A stretch of DNA of 64,000 nucleotides, from positions 1 to 64,000 of the forward strand of contig NW_017804009.1 in the NCBI RefSeq assembly GCF_001625305.1, read 5' to 3'. The notes beneath the pieces are model-generated. The model ran no database searches and was not told where the DNA came from. It saw only the letters and a list, made by a program, of their open reading frames with translations. Made by a program: the position numbers and the translations under genes. The stretch is from Branchiostoma belcheri. Its lineage: Eukaryota; Chordata; Leptocardii; Amphioxiformes; Branchiostomatidae. This document shows positions 32,941 to 43,700 of the stretch, one piece after another (within the stretch, counting starts at the first letter, position 1; every line of letters begins with the position of its first letter).

Positions 32941-33789
32941 TTAGCAGCCTAAGAAGCGCGGTATGGCAGGGCCGCGGAAGAGGTTTATGAAAGTGTCGTT
33001 GTGGGCCTTCGTACAAATGTAATTAGCACCTGTCTCGCTTAGCACCCCTGTATTTTTCTTCGGGTCGATTTCCCCAATCTCGGCTAGTGCAGATGAGACA
33101 TCAAGGGACGATGCCTTATCTTCCGAAGGGAAGGTAAAGTTACAGACTCTACTCATGGTGCCAACTCAAAAGCAACAAAAGTCACAAAAGAAAAGGACGC
33201 CTATCCTTCGCAAAGGGGCGACCACTACAACGCAACAAAAGGCATCAAAAAAGAAACAAGGGGCACCTACTCTTCGCAAAGGGAATCCCGTTACCACCGC
33301 ACTACTCAGCAAAAAAAGCGGGGGGCGCAGACCGAAATCAGGAATCATAAGCAGATAGATCGCTTAAGCAACCACGGGAATATTTTCTTTCGTCAGTTGA
33401 ACGAAAATAGTTTTTTGAGATATTTTACAGGCTATTTTTGGGCGATCTTTTCGGAAACCTCGGAAAATGTGCAGTAAAAGCTCCAATGTAATCGAAAATC
33501 CTAAGCACAGATAGGTTCATTAACATAATATATGCGCACCCATGACGTATGTTTAATTAGCATAATCGATTCTGTGGTAATGACGTCACCGCCAGGCACA
33601 CCGATCAGTTCAACCATATTCCGCTAGGTTACGCTTCTGGAATTCCCCAGGGTGCAACGAACCAGAACAGCTGCAATGTGAATAGTACATTGTCCGAAGC
33701 AACCTCTGGCAAAACTCCAAAAGAAAGCTAGGGCTTGGGCTAAAAAAACTCTGTAGTGTTGCCCAGAGAATGAGACTGTTTAGAAATAG

Positions 33790-33930
33790 AAGAAGGTCGT
33801 CATAATAATGTACAAAGGGGCACCTACCCTTACAGACGCTGTCCTACTTGTAAAGGTACTGTCGAAAATGAAGAACATTTTATGTTAACATGTCCAACCT
33901 ACACTGATGAAAAAAAAAACACTTATGAAT
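33790..33930 (+). pseudogene. LINE C-terminal zinc-knuckle fragment
   Basis: Reads RRCPTCKGTVENEEHFMLTC followed by PTYTDEKK: a C-x2-C-x(8)-H-x4-C arrangement of the type that ends some LINE polymerases. Possibly the 3' part of the same insertion as 32750-32940, with the intervening 850 bp divergent. Confidence 0.62.
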
Positions 33931-34868
33931 GCGATCAGCAACAATACAAATGTAACATTACCTAAAACAATCTCAGAAACTTTTACTTTATTTATGTCAT
34001 GTTCTGATACAATTTCCCTGTACATAGGCCAATATATACATAACGCATTATTTTGAAGAAATCGTATTATATCCGATTCAACCAACTGATGTACATTATC
34101 ATGTATACTATATCTTATACCACACTGAATCAGCGTAGTACCTATTGTGTATATAGTAGAGGGGATTCATTCCTCAAGCTACCGACATCTTGCACACGCA
34201 GTCGTCCCTCAGTGAGACATTTGCATCGTTCCCGTTTAGAACTTTTATTCAGCCTGTCACACTGTATCTATTGTGTAGTTAGTTTTATAAATCTCCTGTA
34301 CATTATCATAGAAGCCATGTTTCTTGTACGTGTATATGTCATGTTTATAAAATAGTATAGTTTTAGACAAGTAATGATAAGTACAGTGAGAAGGATACCT
34401 ACCTAAGCATTAAATTATACAGTCTAGAGTTCGTCATTCACTTGAAATCACCAGAGGAACAGTGTAGCAGAATTATCAGCAAGTTGATGTTTGCTATATA
34501 ACCCCCCCCCCCACAAAAAATAATTAAAAAAGACAACGTCACTCCTGTTCCGCCTCTTCTTGATCTTACACGTGTAACTTTTGCTCCTCATCCACCCTTT
34601 TTGATATAGTGTGAACAAAACAATGTGAGAGTATAGACAAAGACAAATCTAATACCCACATGATTTGAGAAGTACAAAATCATGAACGGGAAGCAAATAG
34701 AAGAAAAAGAACGTGCCGTCCCCAAGACAGTGCGTGACACGTCAAAATAAATGTTTATTTGCAAAATCATGCCCGAAGGCTAATTGCTTGTACAGTCAAG
34801 TATACAGAAACAGGAGACAGGTAACAATCTGTCTGGAAAAACCTCTACTTCTACTACTACTCTAGCTA

Positions 34869-35258
34869 TTAAGGGGTTCGACTTCTTCTTTGAAGGCAGT
34901 GGATAATGAATAGTCCCACATTCTGCATAATTAGTGGGTTTTGTGATCTTAGTAGAAATGTAGTCTTTTGGTGATCTTCTAAATGACGAAATGATGGAGA
35001 GATTGTTGTAACTGTCTGAAATAATCTGTTTCTTTCGGTCTCATAGTGAGGACACTGGCTAACAAAATGTGTTTCATTTTCCACTGCATTCATTGTACAA
35101 TATTTACATAATCTCTCGTGCACAGGTAGTTTTCTATAGCGGCCTTTTTCTATCTCTAGTGGATGCGCACTTATTCTAATCTTACACATGGCAGCTCGTT
35201 CGTCGAATTCATTGTGGTATAGATATTTTCCATGGAGTATTCGGATTTGACGGTCTTG
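34869..35258 (-). pseudogene. LINE C-terminal zinc-knuckle region, cut by an assembly gap
   Basis: Minus-strand frame running out of the N gap: KYLYHNEFDERAAMCKIRIS, RKLPVHERLCKYCTMNAVEN, ETHFVSQCPHYETERNRLF. The CKYC...H....C motif parallels the fragment at 33790. The frame is open for about 130 codons, so this copy is relatively young. Confidence 0.7.
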
Positions 35259-35259
35259 T

Positions 35260-35279
35260 NNNNNNNNNNNNNNNNNNNN
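35260..35279. other. Assembly gap (20 N)
   Basis: Twenty N. Sequence to its right repeats sequence already seen about 390 bp to its left. Confidence 0.99.
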
Positions 35280-35440
35280 GAAGGCAGTGGATAATGAATA
35301 GTCCACATTCTGCATAATTAGTGGGTTTGTGATCTTAGTAGAAATGTAGTACTTGGTGATCTTCTAAATGACGAAATGATGGAGAGATTGTTGTAACTGT
35401 CTGAAATAATCTGTTTCTTTCGGTCTCATAGTGAGGACAC
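35280..35440. repeat. Duplicate of 34894-35056 across the gap
   Basis: Begins GAAGGCAGTGGATAATGAAT and follows 34892-35055 almost base for base, differing mainly in homopolymer lengths (CCC/CC, TTTT/TTT) and TTTTGGTG/ACTTGGTG. Such differences suggest two reads or haplotypes of one locus rather than a true repeat. Confidence 0.85.
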
Positions 35441-35496
35441 TCACTTCAAAATAAAAGGAAACTCATAACCAGAGGACAGGAGAGAGAAAGAGGGTC

Positions 35497-35660
35497 GCTA
35501 TCTCAGTAATTTACTAGAAGTATTCCTAGTAAATTAATAAGATAGCGACCCTCTATCTCATTAATAGTAAAAGAAGAGTTAATTTACTAGCCTATAGTAA
35601 GGATTCTAGCTAATTAATGAGATAGCGATCCTTTATTTCAATAATTCACTAGAACAACCG
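35497..35660. repeat. Inverted and direct copies of a GATAGCGACCCTC word
   Basis: GAGGGTCGCTATCTCAGTAA and TTAATAAGATAGCGACCCTC form a hairpin around a TTACTAG/CTAGTAA core. A further copy, TTAATGAGATAGCGATCCTTT, follows at about 35612. Short repeats of uncertain origin. Confidence 0.7.
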
Positions 35661-35689
35661 CTAGAATAAGAAGTATTTGATTATTCAAT

Positions 35690-36070
35690 TCAATTCTTTA
35701 TTTCATACCAACGTTGCAGACATACAAAAATATGTGTTGCCTGAATGGCATTGGTATTTACAGCAATAACAGCAAGATAAGGTACATAACATATATTACA
35801 CATATATACATACTATTAAAATATATACATTAAATCAACAGGGCATCCCAGATATGACACGTTTACACAGTCTGGTTGTATAGTCTGGTAGACTGATGTA
35901 GGAACGAGTTCTGGAGTCTTTTTGTTAGTATCTAGTGTAATGTAGTGAAATTGATGCTATACATTTGTGACTACCGTTATCACATGTGGAAGAAACATGA
36001 AAGTTCATTCGACTGAAATACTTCTTTGAAAAATAATTGAATCTGTTAAATTGCACCGGTAGACTATAAA
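35690..36070 (-). other. Probable LINE 3' tail
   Basis: Minus-strand A/T-rich tail beginning at TTCTTTATTTCATACCAACG, with wording similar to the tails at 1150 and 17500 (TTTATT...GCAGACATACAAAA). No coding part is recognisable. Confidence 0.35.
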
Positions 36071-37783
36071 TGCGTATTCTATGCACCAAAATTTAAAAGA
36101 AAAAACATTGATAACCTGCATGCAAAACGTACTCGGCCATTGCATTGTTACGTTTTGGGTTTTTTACTTTTGACTAAATTATTATCGCACACGCGAACAG
36201 CAACAACTAAAAAAAACTACGACCCTGCACCCCTCTCTTGGGACTGCATCTGGTACAGCCCTTACATTTCTAATATTGGTATCTGGGGATATCCATTTCC
36301 TGTGGACTATTTCGGGCAGGCCGCCCGTTTGGAGGTGTTCGGGACCGCTGAAGCCAGGGACAGGACAAAGAGAACCTCTATTCTCTTTTCTTTCACCAAG
36401 CGCGAACAAAAAGCTGCCCTAAAATGGTACGTCAGACACTTCTCATCAGCTCTAACTTCTGTTGTGAACTTAGGTTTGTTATGTTTGCTTCTATGTGCGT
36501 AGAACTAGCTGACAATGACTAGGATCCTGGGAGGTGGGTGCCCTTCAGATTTGTCCCCCATGGGGGAAAAATGACTCGGGGTCGAGTCGACGCGAGAATA
36601 CCTAGCACTTCGGGGAATTTCAAACATATTGTTATCATACTTTAACATTTTGGAATTTCATTTCCAGCAGTTATGATTATTACTGATTAATTTCTCCAGT
36701 TTGTGGTTGTTTTTACGTTATGATGGTTTGTTAGAACTTGTCGTAAAAGGGGGAGAGAAAATTTGTCCTGGAACTGACGGACCCCGTCGCGTTGTTTCGT
36801 CAGCTGTCCAGCTGCGTAAATTTAGTTCCAGGCGTCCCCATCAATGATCGTTAAAAACAACTGCCCTCATTCCACGTTTTATCCACAGCCTCTTCTTGAT
36901 TATCGTTTGATTGGTATTATTATGAACGGTCCTGGTACATATTTCTCCTATTGGAGGAGCTATAATAAACTCTGAACGCGTCCTCGGTTTCGCGTCTCGG
37001 ACATAAATGGCACGGGGGAATAATGTGAAGAATGTCGGATGAAGCAAAACCGGGCGGATCCCTCTGGCAAAAAACGCGCCACTGAAAGGGCGTTTGGTAG
37101 GGTCAAGCCACTAACTTTGCAAAGCAAAATTGACACATTGTAGTCGCAAATTTCTCTTCAGTTCGCTATTATAATAAGGTTGTCACTGGATGATATATTT
37201 GTATGTCTTCTACCGGACTACGCATGCTCCCTAGCGTGGCTTGGAACAAAATATTCATAAGGATAAGATAAATCAAGAAGATAGAGAATTTTTATTTTTC
37301 TTCAAAGATGTTGCAGATTGAGAACGATAAAATGATGGTAATGCTTTGTACTAGACGTAGTCTCCATTAATTGTCATGACAACAACACATTAGTTCCGAA
37401 CATCAAGCGTATACAATAGACATGTACGTTTTCAAACATGATTTAATGTGTTATTTATATATATTGAGAACTAGGCTAACAATAATTTTAATTCTCGTAA
37501 ATTTATAGCCATACGTTTGCGTCCAGATTTTATTGGCAATACAATATAATCAAAATATACACACAGGGTGTTTATGCGACCATACAGTTAATGACTGAAG
37601 TGTAAAGATGATAAAACAAGAGTGTTATTTTTTCGGCACGAAACGAGGATATTTGATACTTGCAAACTAGACAGACGAAAGCGGCCTTCGCAGTATGCTA
37701 ACACGTGAGGTGAAAAACTGCCTTGTCGGGACTTGAGCCCGGTCCTCATCCATAACAAGAATTTCACTATCTGAATTTTTTTT
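36071..37783. other. No gene recognised
   Basis: One plus-strand frame at 36140-36502 (120 codons) starts with hydrophobic residues but has no recognisable domain, and its ends show no splice or promoter pattern; not called. The rest is AT-rich. Confidence 0.35.
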
Positions 37784-38213
37784 CGATACGTCGATATTTT
37801 TATACCCAACCTATGTTGTAAATTTAATGCAGAATAGTCTGACAGTTCCAAAGCCCCTGGTTTATTTGGTTGGTCTTGTTTGAACGTAGCCCATGATTTA
37901 ATTAAGAAATTATATAAAAATAATCTATGTCCTTGACGATACGTCGACATTTTTACCCAACCTATGTTGTAAATTTAATGCAAAATAGTCTGACAGTTCC
38001 AAAGCCCCTGGTTTATTCGTTTGGTCTTGTTTGAACGTAGCCCATGATTTAATTAAGAAATTATATAAAAATAATCTATGTCCTTGACGATACGTCGGCA
38101 TTTTTATACCCAACCTATGTTGTAAATTTAATTCAAAATAGTCTTGAGAGTTCAAAAGCCCCTGGTTTATTTGGTTGGTCTTGCTTGAACGTAGCCCAAG
38201 ATTTAATCTAAGG
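37784..38213. repeat. Three tandem copies of an about 152-bp unit
   Basis: Copies start at CGATACGTCG (37784, 37937, 38088) and contain CCCAACCTATGTTGTAAATT, CAAAGCCCCTGGTTTATT and GAACGTAGCCCATGATTTAA. The third copy is cut by the element at 38224. Frames on the minus strand stay open across copies but have no domain pattern. Confidence 0.92.
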
Positions 38214-38223
38214 ACATTATATT

Positions 38224-38418
38224 TATTCTACAAGCAGAGGTTTGGGTTTGGGGGTATTTTAGCGTGTTTTAGGCTTTTTTATCGGGGTTTCTCTTTTGCA
38301 CTGAATGTTTTTTCCCGTGGGTTTGGTGGGAAAAAATTCAGTGCAAAAGAGAAACCCCAATAAAAAAGCCTAAAACACGCTAAAAATACCCCCAAACCCA
38401 AACCTCTGCTTGGAGAGT
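38224..38418. mobile_element. Hairpin MITE with 10-bp target duplication
   Basis: Arms of about 80 bp: AAGCAGAGGTTTGGGTTTGG ... GTTTCTCTTTTGCACTGAAT and their complement. ACATTATATT flanks the element exactly on both sides (38214-38223 and 38419-38428). The right end CCTCTGCTTGGAGAGT also occurs at about 4661-4676, so the family has at least two members here. A 9-10-bp duplication and long arms suggest a Mutator-like origin. Confidence 0.9.
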
Positions 38419-38428
38419 ACATTATATT

Positions 38429-39640
38429 GTCCTGATTGATTTAATCAATCGGAGTTTACTGCATGTATGAGTAGGTTTTCCAGGATCAAACGTCACATTT
38501 TGGTCAAACCGCAGTATTTCCTGCCATCTGAAATATGTATTGGCCTTTCTGGCGTCTTGCCATTTTCTCTTAGTTAGAAAAGATTATATTTATGATAGCT
38601 AGGTACAACCTATTCTGAATGTGGTGCAACATATTCTGTACACGCTTTTCCCTATTTGATTTACGTACCAGGATTGTCATTCATTGACAAACTAGTATTT
38701 CCTCCGCCCTTTTTGACAAACAAACAAGTTAGTTTTATAACCTTGAGCAACGCCCAAGGGTTATTCTTGGGTAATACCAGTTGTAGTATTTGACCCCTGC
38801 CCGCCAAATATCGTCATGTATGTAAGAAACCGCCATGTTACCGGCGCTAAAGGTCAAATATCAAAAGGTCACAATACTTTACAGAAGATTAATGTCGGAG
38901 ATGTAAATTTGGAAAGACTAGCCCTTGTCCTGCTGGAATTCCTGGCACAATATTTTTCAATAATTTCATGTCTTAAATAGATCATAGACCCTCAATTTCT
39001 TTGCCCTGCAGTGGCATAGTTACTTCTGCATTCGTTGCGTTTCGCTGCGGTGTGATGCGTTGCACGAGAAATACCCCCAAATCGTACCTATACAGGGTGT
39101 TATATAGATGGTACTGTATGTGCAGAACAAGAATTGTTGTGCTCCGCAGGACAAGGGCTAGTATGAGAATATTTTCACTCCGGATTCTACGCTTCTGACA
39201 GATTAGCAAGTATACCATGTCAAACTCATCAACCCCAGATCGTACATAACAACTATTTCTGTAAATACCAGACAGTTATTGTTGGTAACATGCCAAAGGT
39301 TAAGAAATAATAACAAGGCGATATTTTACAAAAGTTGTTATCATGACATGTGTATTGATAAATAATTAAACTGTAAACTATTAAATTCAAAATTCATCAT
39401 TAAAATTATATAATTTTATAGACTATAGCAACTCTTCTTCGGGTTTGATATGCAGCATATCATCACGTATGTCATGACCTCTGCTCGATATGACATATAC
39501 AAATATGACGACATGTCCTTACAGGGGTCCTCACTGACGGTAACTGAAAACCTTTCTATATCTGACGACCTTTATTGCACATATTTGCCACACTGGGCTA
39601 AGTACATGTCACAACATAACATGCTGAACATATACAGTTA
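38429..39640. other. Intergenic, no gene seen
   Basis: AT-rich with many stop codons; nothing recognised before the Harbinger-like element at 39641. Confidence 0.4.
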
Positions 39641-40037
39641 GGCCATGTTGATTTGATTATATGGATGACATCCTCCGGGAGCCCCAAAACTGATGCGCGC
39701 GTGCGAATAAAAAAAAGTTTTGCAAAAAAAAAAGTTCTTTTCATTATGAAATCTACGTGGTCATAAGGGTTGAGCAAATGGCACAGAATATGGTTTGGCG
39801 AATAATCTAGTCTTCAAGTTCATTTCTTTACAATTTCGTCTTTTTTCGTTTGATTTTGGCATTCTACAACATTGGTATAGTTTTTATTAAGTTTTTTTTT
39901 AACTTATGGTATATTTTTGCTCATTTTGCAACTGTTTTGTACGATTTACAGTATGGTTGAAAACTTTTTTTTTTTTGCAAACGGCCGAAACTTCATGCGC
40001 GCGCGGATGTCATCCATATAATCAAATCAACATGGCC
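39641..40037. mobile_element. Harbinger-like MITE (GGCCATGTTGATTTGATTAT ends)
   Basis: Complete copy: GGCCATGTTGATTTGATTAT then ATGGATGACATCC, mirrored at the right, with TTA duplicated on both sides (39638-39640, 40038-40040). Shares ATGGATGACATCC with the GGCCACAG family, so the two are related. Non-coding. Confidence 0.93.
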
Positions 40038-40227
40038 TTAACAGATAAAAAAAAATAAAACTATTAGTAGACACCTTCAACTTCTCGCTTTTCTGTTATA
40101 GTAGAGATGTATGTTTTTCGATGGAAGGTTTGTCTTGTTGTGTTAGAAATATGAACTTTTCTACATTGCTTTGTGTAAGAAGTAGTTAAATAGGCTTTGT
40201 ACAAATATATATACGCATCCCAATATC

Positions 40228-40445
40228 GTGAGTAGTCCAGTGGTTAGTGACCCTGCATATGGATCGATCAAGAGGTTGGGAGTTCGAATCCCGGCTGTTG
40301 TCACTTACACGACATGCACTCTACCGGAAAGGGTCGAAGTCCTGAGGACGGGACGTTAAGCTGTGGTCCACTGTTCACTGTGCTTGTCGAAAAAGAACTA
40401 GGGAAATTTCCCGGTACAATGAACCAGTAAATATTGTACTTTACT
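40228..40445 (+). mobile_element. tRNA-derived SINE
   Basis: The head looks like a tRNA: box A TAGTCCAGTGGTTAGTGACC and box B GAGTTCGAATCCCGG about 35 bases apart, which is the RNA polymerase III internal promoter. The body follows with GGGACGTTAAGCTGTGGTCC. No tRNA clover-leaf can be closed at the acceptor end, so it is not called a tRNA gene. Confidence 0.72.
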
Positions 40446-40740
40446 GTCTGTCTTCTCGGTCACAACCGGTGGGAGATTAGCTCTTCAGACGCCAGAATTC
40501 AGTGAGCTAAAACTGGATTGATATCACTTTCCTTCCCAATAGAGTGCACACTCTAGCAATGGAGCGTTCACACTGACCCTGTCCATGCCATGTGCCATAT
40601 GATAGGGTTCTAGAGTGTAACAAATAAGTAGTGGTGACTGTGGTATATTGGTAGACACATTCTGAAGCCTCTACGTACTGCCACCGTAAGTACTACTCCC
40701 ATGTTTGGATACTGACTGCAAAGTGTTTGTTCCAAAAAAG

Positions 40741-43700
40741 GCCGATATCGACGGTTCGGATCCAGATCTCGCGAGATTTGACGAGAACCCCGCGGAGCAG
40801 GAAGGCGGAGAGGAGGAGGATATGGTGACGTCATAACAGTTCAAATTCATGACGTTTAGTAAATTAGTTGCAACCTTTGGTAGTTTTTAGAACAATTAAA
40901 AGTAGTTCCATGATTCCAGTAGCTGACATCCTTCTTGCAGCATGCCAATAGATAAGCAAGGCGTCCTTCTTGTATCGCATGGCCTATTTTTGCTATTTAT
41001 ATGATGGAATTTCCAAAGCCATAAAGTTTTATTATACCGCACACTACGAAAAAGGATAACGACGTGACAGATTCTCATGACCTGGCAACTACGCAGGACT
41101 TTGACGGGGGACCTTTGGAGATTGAGGTGGAAGACACAGTCACTGATATGAATGGGGTAAACTTACGCGTTTAGCTATTTAGCAGAAAGTACCATACCCT
41201 GAGAGCCAGACTAGTATCGGGCCGTTAGCTGGTTTCCTTCGGTAGCCAAGAGGACTACGCCCGCCTATTTAAATTACCGCTACGGGGGAGTTGAGCCCTG
41301 TTACCAATTACTATTAGTAATATTCATAGGTCCGGCCAACTTCCCTCGGGCTCAACTCCCCCGTAGCGGTAGTTTAGATAGGCGGGCGTATTCCTCTTGG
41401 CTACCGAAGGAAACCGGCTAACGGCCCGATACTAGTGTGGCTCCAAGGGTAAAAGTTCTTGTAGTGCAGTAGATACGAACGACACTTTGAAGTAACGTGA
41501 CAGACAGGGTCTAAATCCGTTGGCACATTGTTTGCATGCATTCGGATTCCATCCTGACGGTTTAAATTGCGTAGATGACAAAGGTCCGACACTCACCAGT
41601 TTCCCATCCCCAGAATGCATTGCGAAAACAGGGGTCTAAACCTCGTTTGCATAGGACAGGAAGGTATCGGAATGATCCTGGTGACGTTAAACAGCTTGCT
41701 TTTCACTGTGTTTTGAGGTGTTGGGGCATTTTATGCTCAACATTAATTAAATTACTATGGGTTGAATCTGACAACAAATAGAGAATGAAGTTTTTGGAAC
41801 ATGTGGTTTGTAACGTTATAGTGGTAACGCTATACTGATGCTGTAACGTTACAAACCACATGTTCCATGTTGAAAAGAACACAAAAACTTCATTCTCTAT
41901 TTGTTGTCAGATTCGACCCATAGTAATTTAAATGTTGAGCATTAAATGCCCCCAACACCTCAAAACACACTGAAAAACAAGCTGTTTAACGTCACCAGGA
42001 TCATTCCGATGCCTTCCTGTCCTATGCAAATGAGGTTTAGACCCCTGTTTTCGCAATGCATTCTGGGGATGGGAAACTGGTGAATTTCTGGTGTATTTGC
42101 ACCGTTAATAGTAGACATTTACGTAGATCACAGAAGTTTGCAGTGACTAAATGTTCACAATGGGTGTTTTGACGATCCTACAAAATATGAGATTTACAGT
42201 TGTGTAACGCTTGTAGGAAGAAGAAGAAGAAGGGGTTTCTGAAACACCTTATAAAATCCCCGAGGGCCTCCTTGAGATGGTACCGGAGGGAATGCTTCAG
42301 TCGGAGACGATGCAGAAGATAGTACAGATGCAACTCGATATCATCCGCGAAGACTACGAGAGAGTTGAGGAGTTCGAGAGCACGTACACGGAACAGGTGG
42401 TGGAGACTACCATGGGAACGACGGTTCGGGAATATTTCGGTTCTCCTCGTGTCTCGTTCGGAGTCGTTATTACCCCTCTCGTGCCCAGTGCGTTTCTCGT
42501 TGCTTGGAAACCTTGTTTCTGTCTTTCGTACCCGTAGGCTGTCTGTTTCCTCGTATTGTTATTAAAAATTAATAACCGCGTAGCTGTCTTAGTATGTCAC
42601 AAGATTCTACAGAGGCCGCTTCTTCAAGAGGCCGTTTCTTCAAGAATACAACACAAGAACCCTCAATACAAGAATAATACATAATAAAATCTTAATTTTT
42701 TTGTACCTTTTAGTAAATAACAAACCCCTTTCATAGACTCTCAGTATTTAATCAATATTTGAGCACTTTTGATAAATTACATAAAAACAAATACTACTAA
42801 TTTGGTTTATTTTATATTGAATTGCGATCTCCATACAGAACTTACGACGTGTGTACTGACATTGTGGTATGGTGTAAATGATAAAATTTATTAAGTTATT
42901 AGTAATTTAACGTCATGTCTCTCATTTTTGGTGTACAGCCAGTGTCTAAATGTGAAATGAAACAGACACAAGTATTCCGACTGCTAACCTGTCGATAAAC
43001 TTTGGTATTTTTTTTCACACTTGTAGTTGACGCCATGTATCTCATTTTTTTGTGTGTACAGGCAGTGTTAAAATGTGAAGAATTGTGAAATGAAACTGAT
43101 GAAGTGGTAACTTAACGATAAAATTAGGTATATGTTTCGAGGTAAAACTTTTGTTCCAACACAAAAGGTACATTCTCTCACCTAGAGCTTTTGACGAGTC
43201 ACTTTGGTCTTCGTCAGCAGACGGACCCAGTGAAGCTTGTCATGGGGCTTCTCTGTGATATCTGGTAAATGATGTTCCTCACAAGAAGTCTTGTTCAGTG
43301 CTCAGTATTCCTACAGTGTCCAGTCAAACAGAATGTCCAGGTGACTCTATGTAGATGTGTCGTGACACTTCTGAACTGGCTGGACTCGGCTGTGGGTGCT
43401 CTAGGAACCTTGCCTTCAAAGACCTCTCCGTTTCCCCAATGTAAGATTCCTGGCAGGATCCTTTGTTGTTGTTGTTGACAGGTCTAAAGCTCTAGGCTAG
43501 AACATTTACCTTTTGTCGGGACAAAAGCTTTACCTTAAAACATGTAACTACCAACAGATTTGGTACATATTTTTTGTTCAAAACTGCCTGCATATCGTAC
43601 CAATCAACAGGCAGACAGGTCGACAAAGGGCGGTTCAAAAGACGAACCGACAAAACCGGCCGAGAAATCGGCAGAAGCCGCCAAGAAGGAACCAGAACCG

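Noticed and set aside
33155..33358. Lys/Gln/Thr-rich ORF with a divergent overlapping frame at 32941-33156
   Set aside because: Low-complexity repeats (KKKQGAPTLRKG) without domains; lies among LINE debris.
36140..36502. 120-codon plus-strand ORF starting with a hydrophobic stretch
   Set aside because: No recognisable domain, no clear promoter or splice context, ordinary for random frames in this AT-rich DNA.
37588..38155. Minus-strand ORFs with repeated NLQHRLG and FKQDQ.NKPGALELSDY
   Set aside because: Translation of the 152-bp tandem repeat; the frame breaks between copies.
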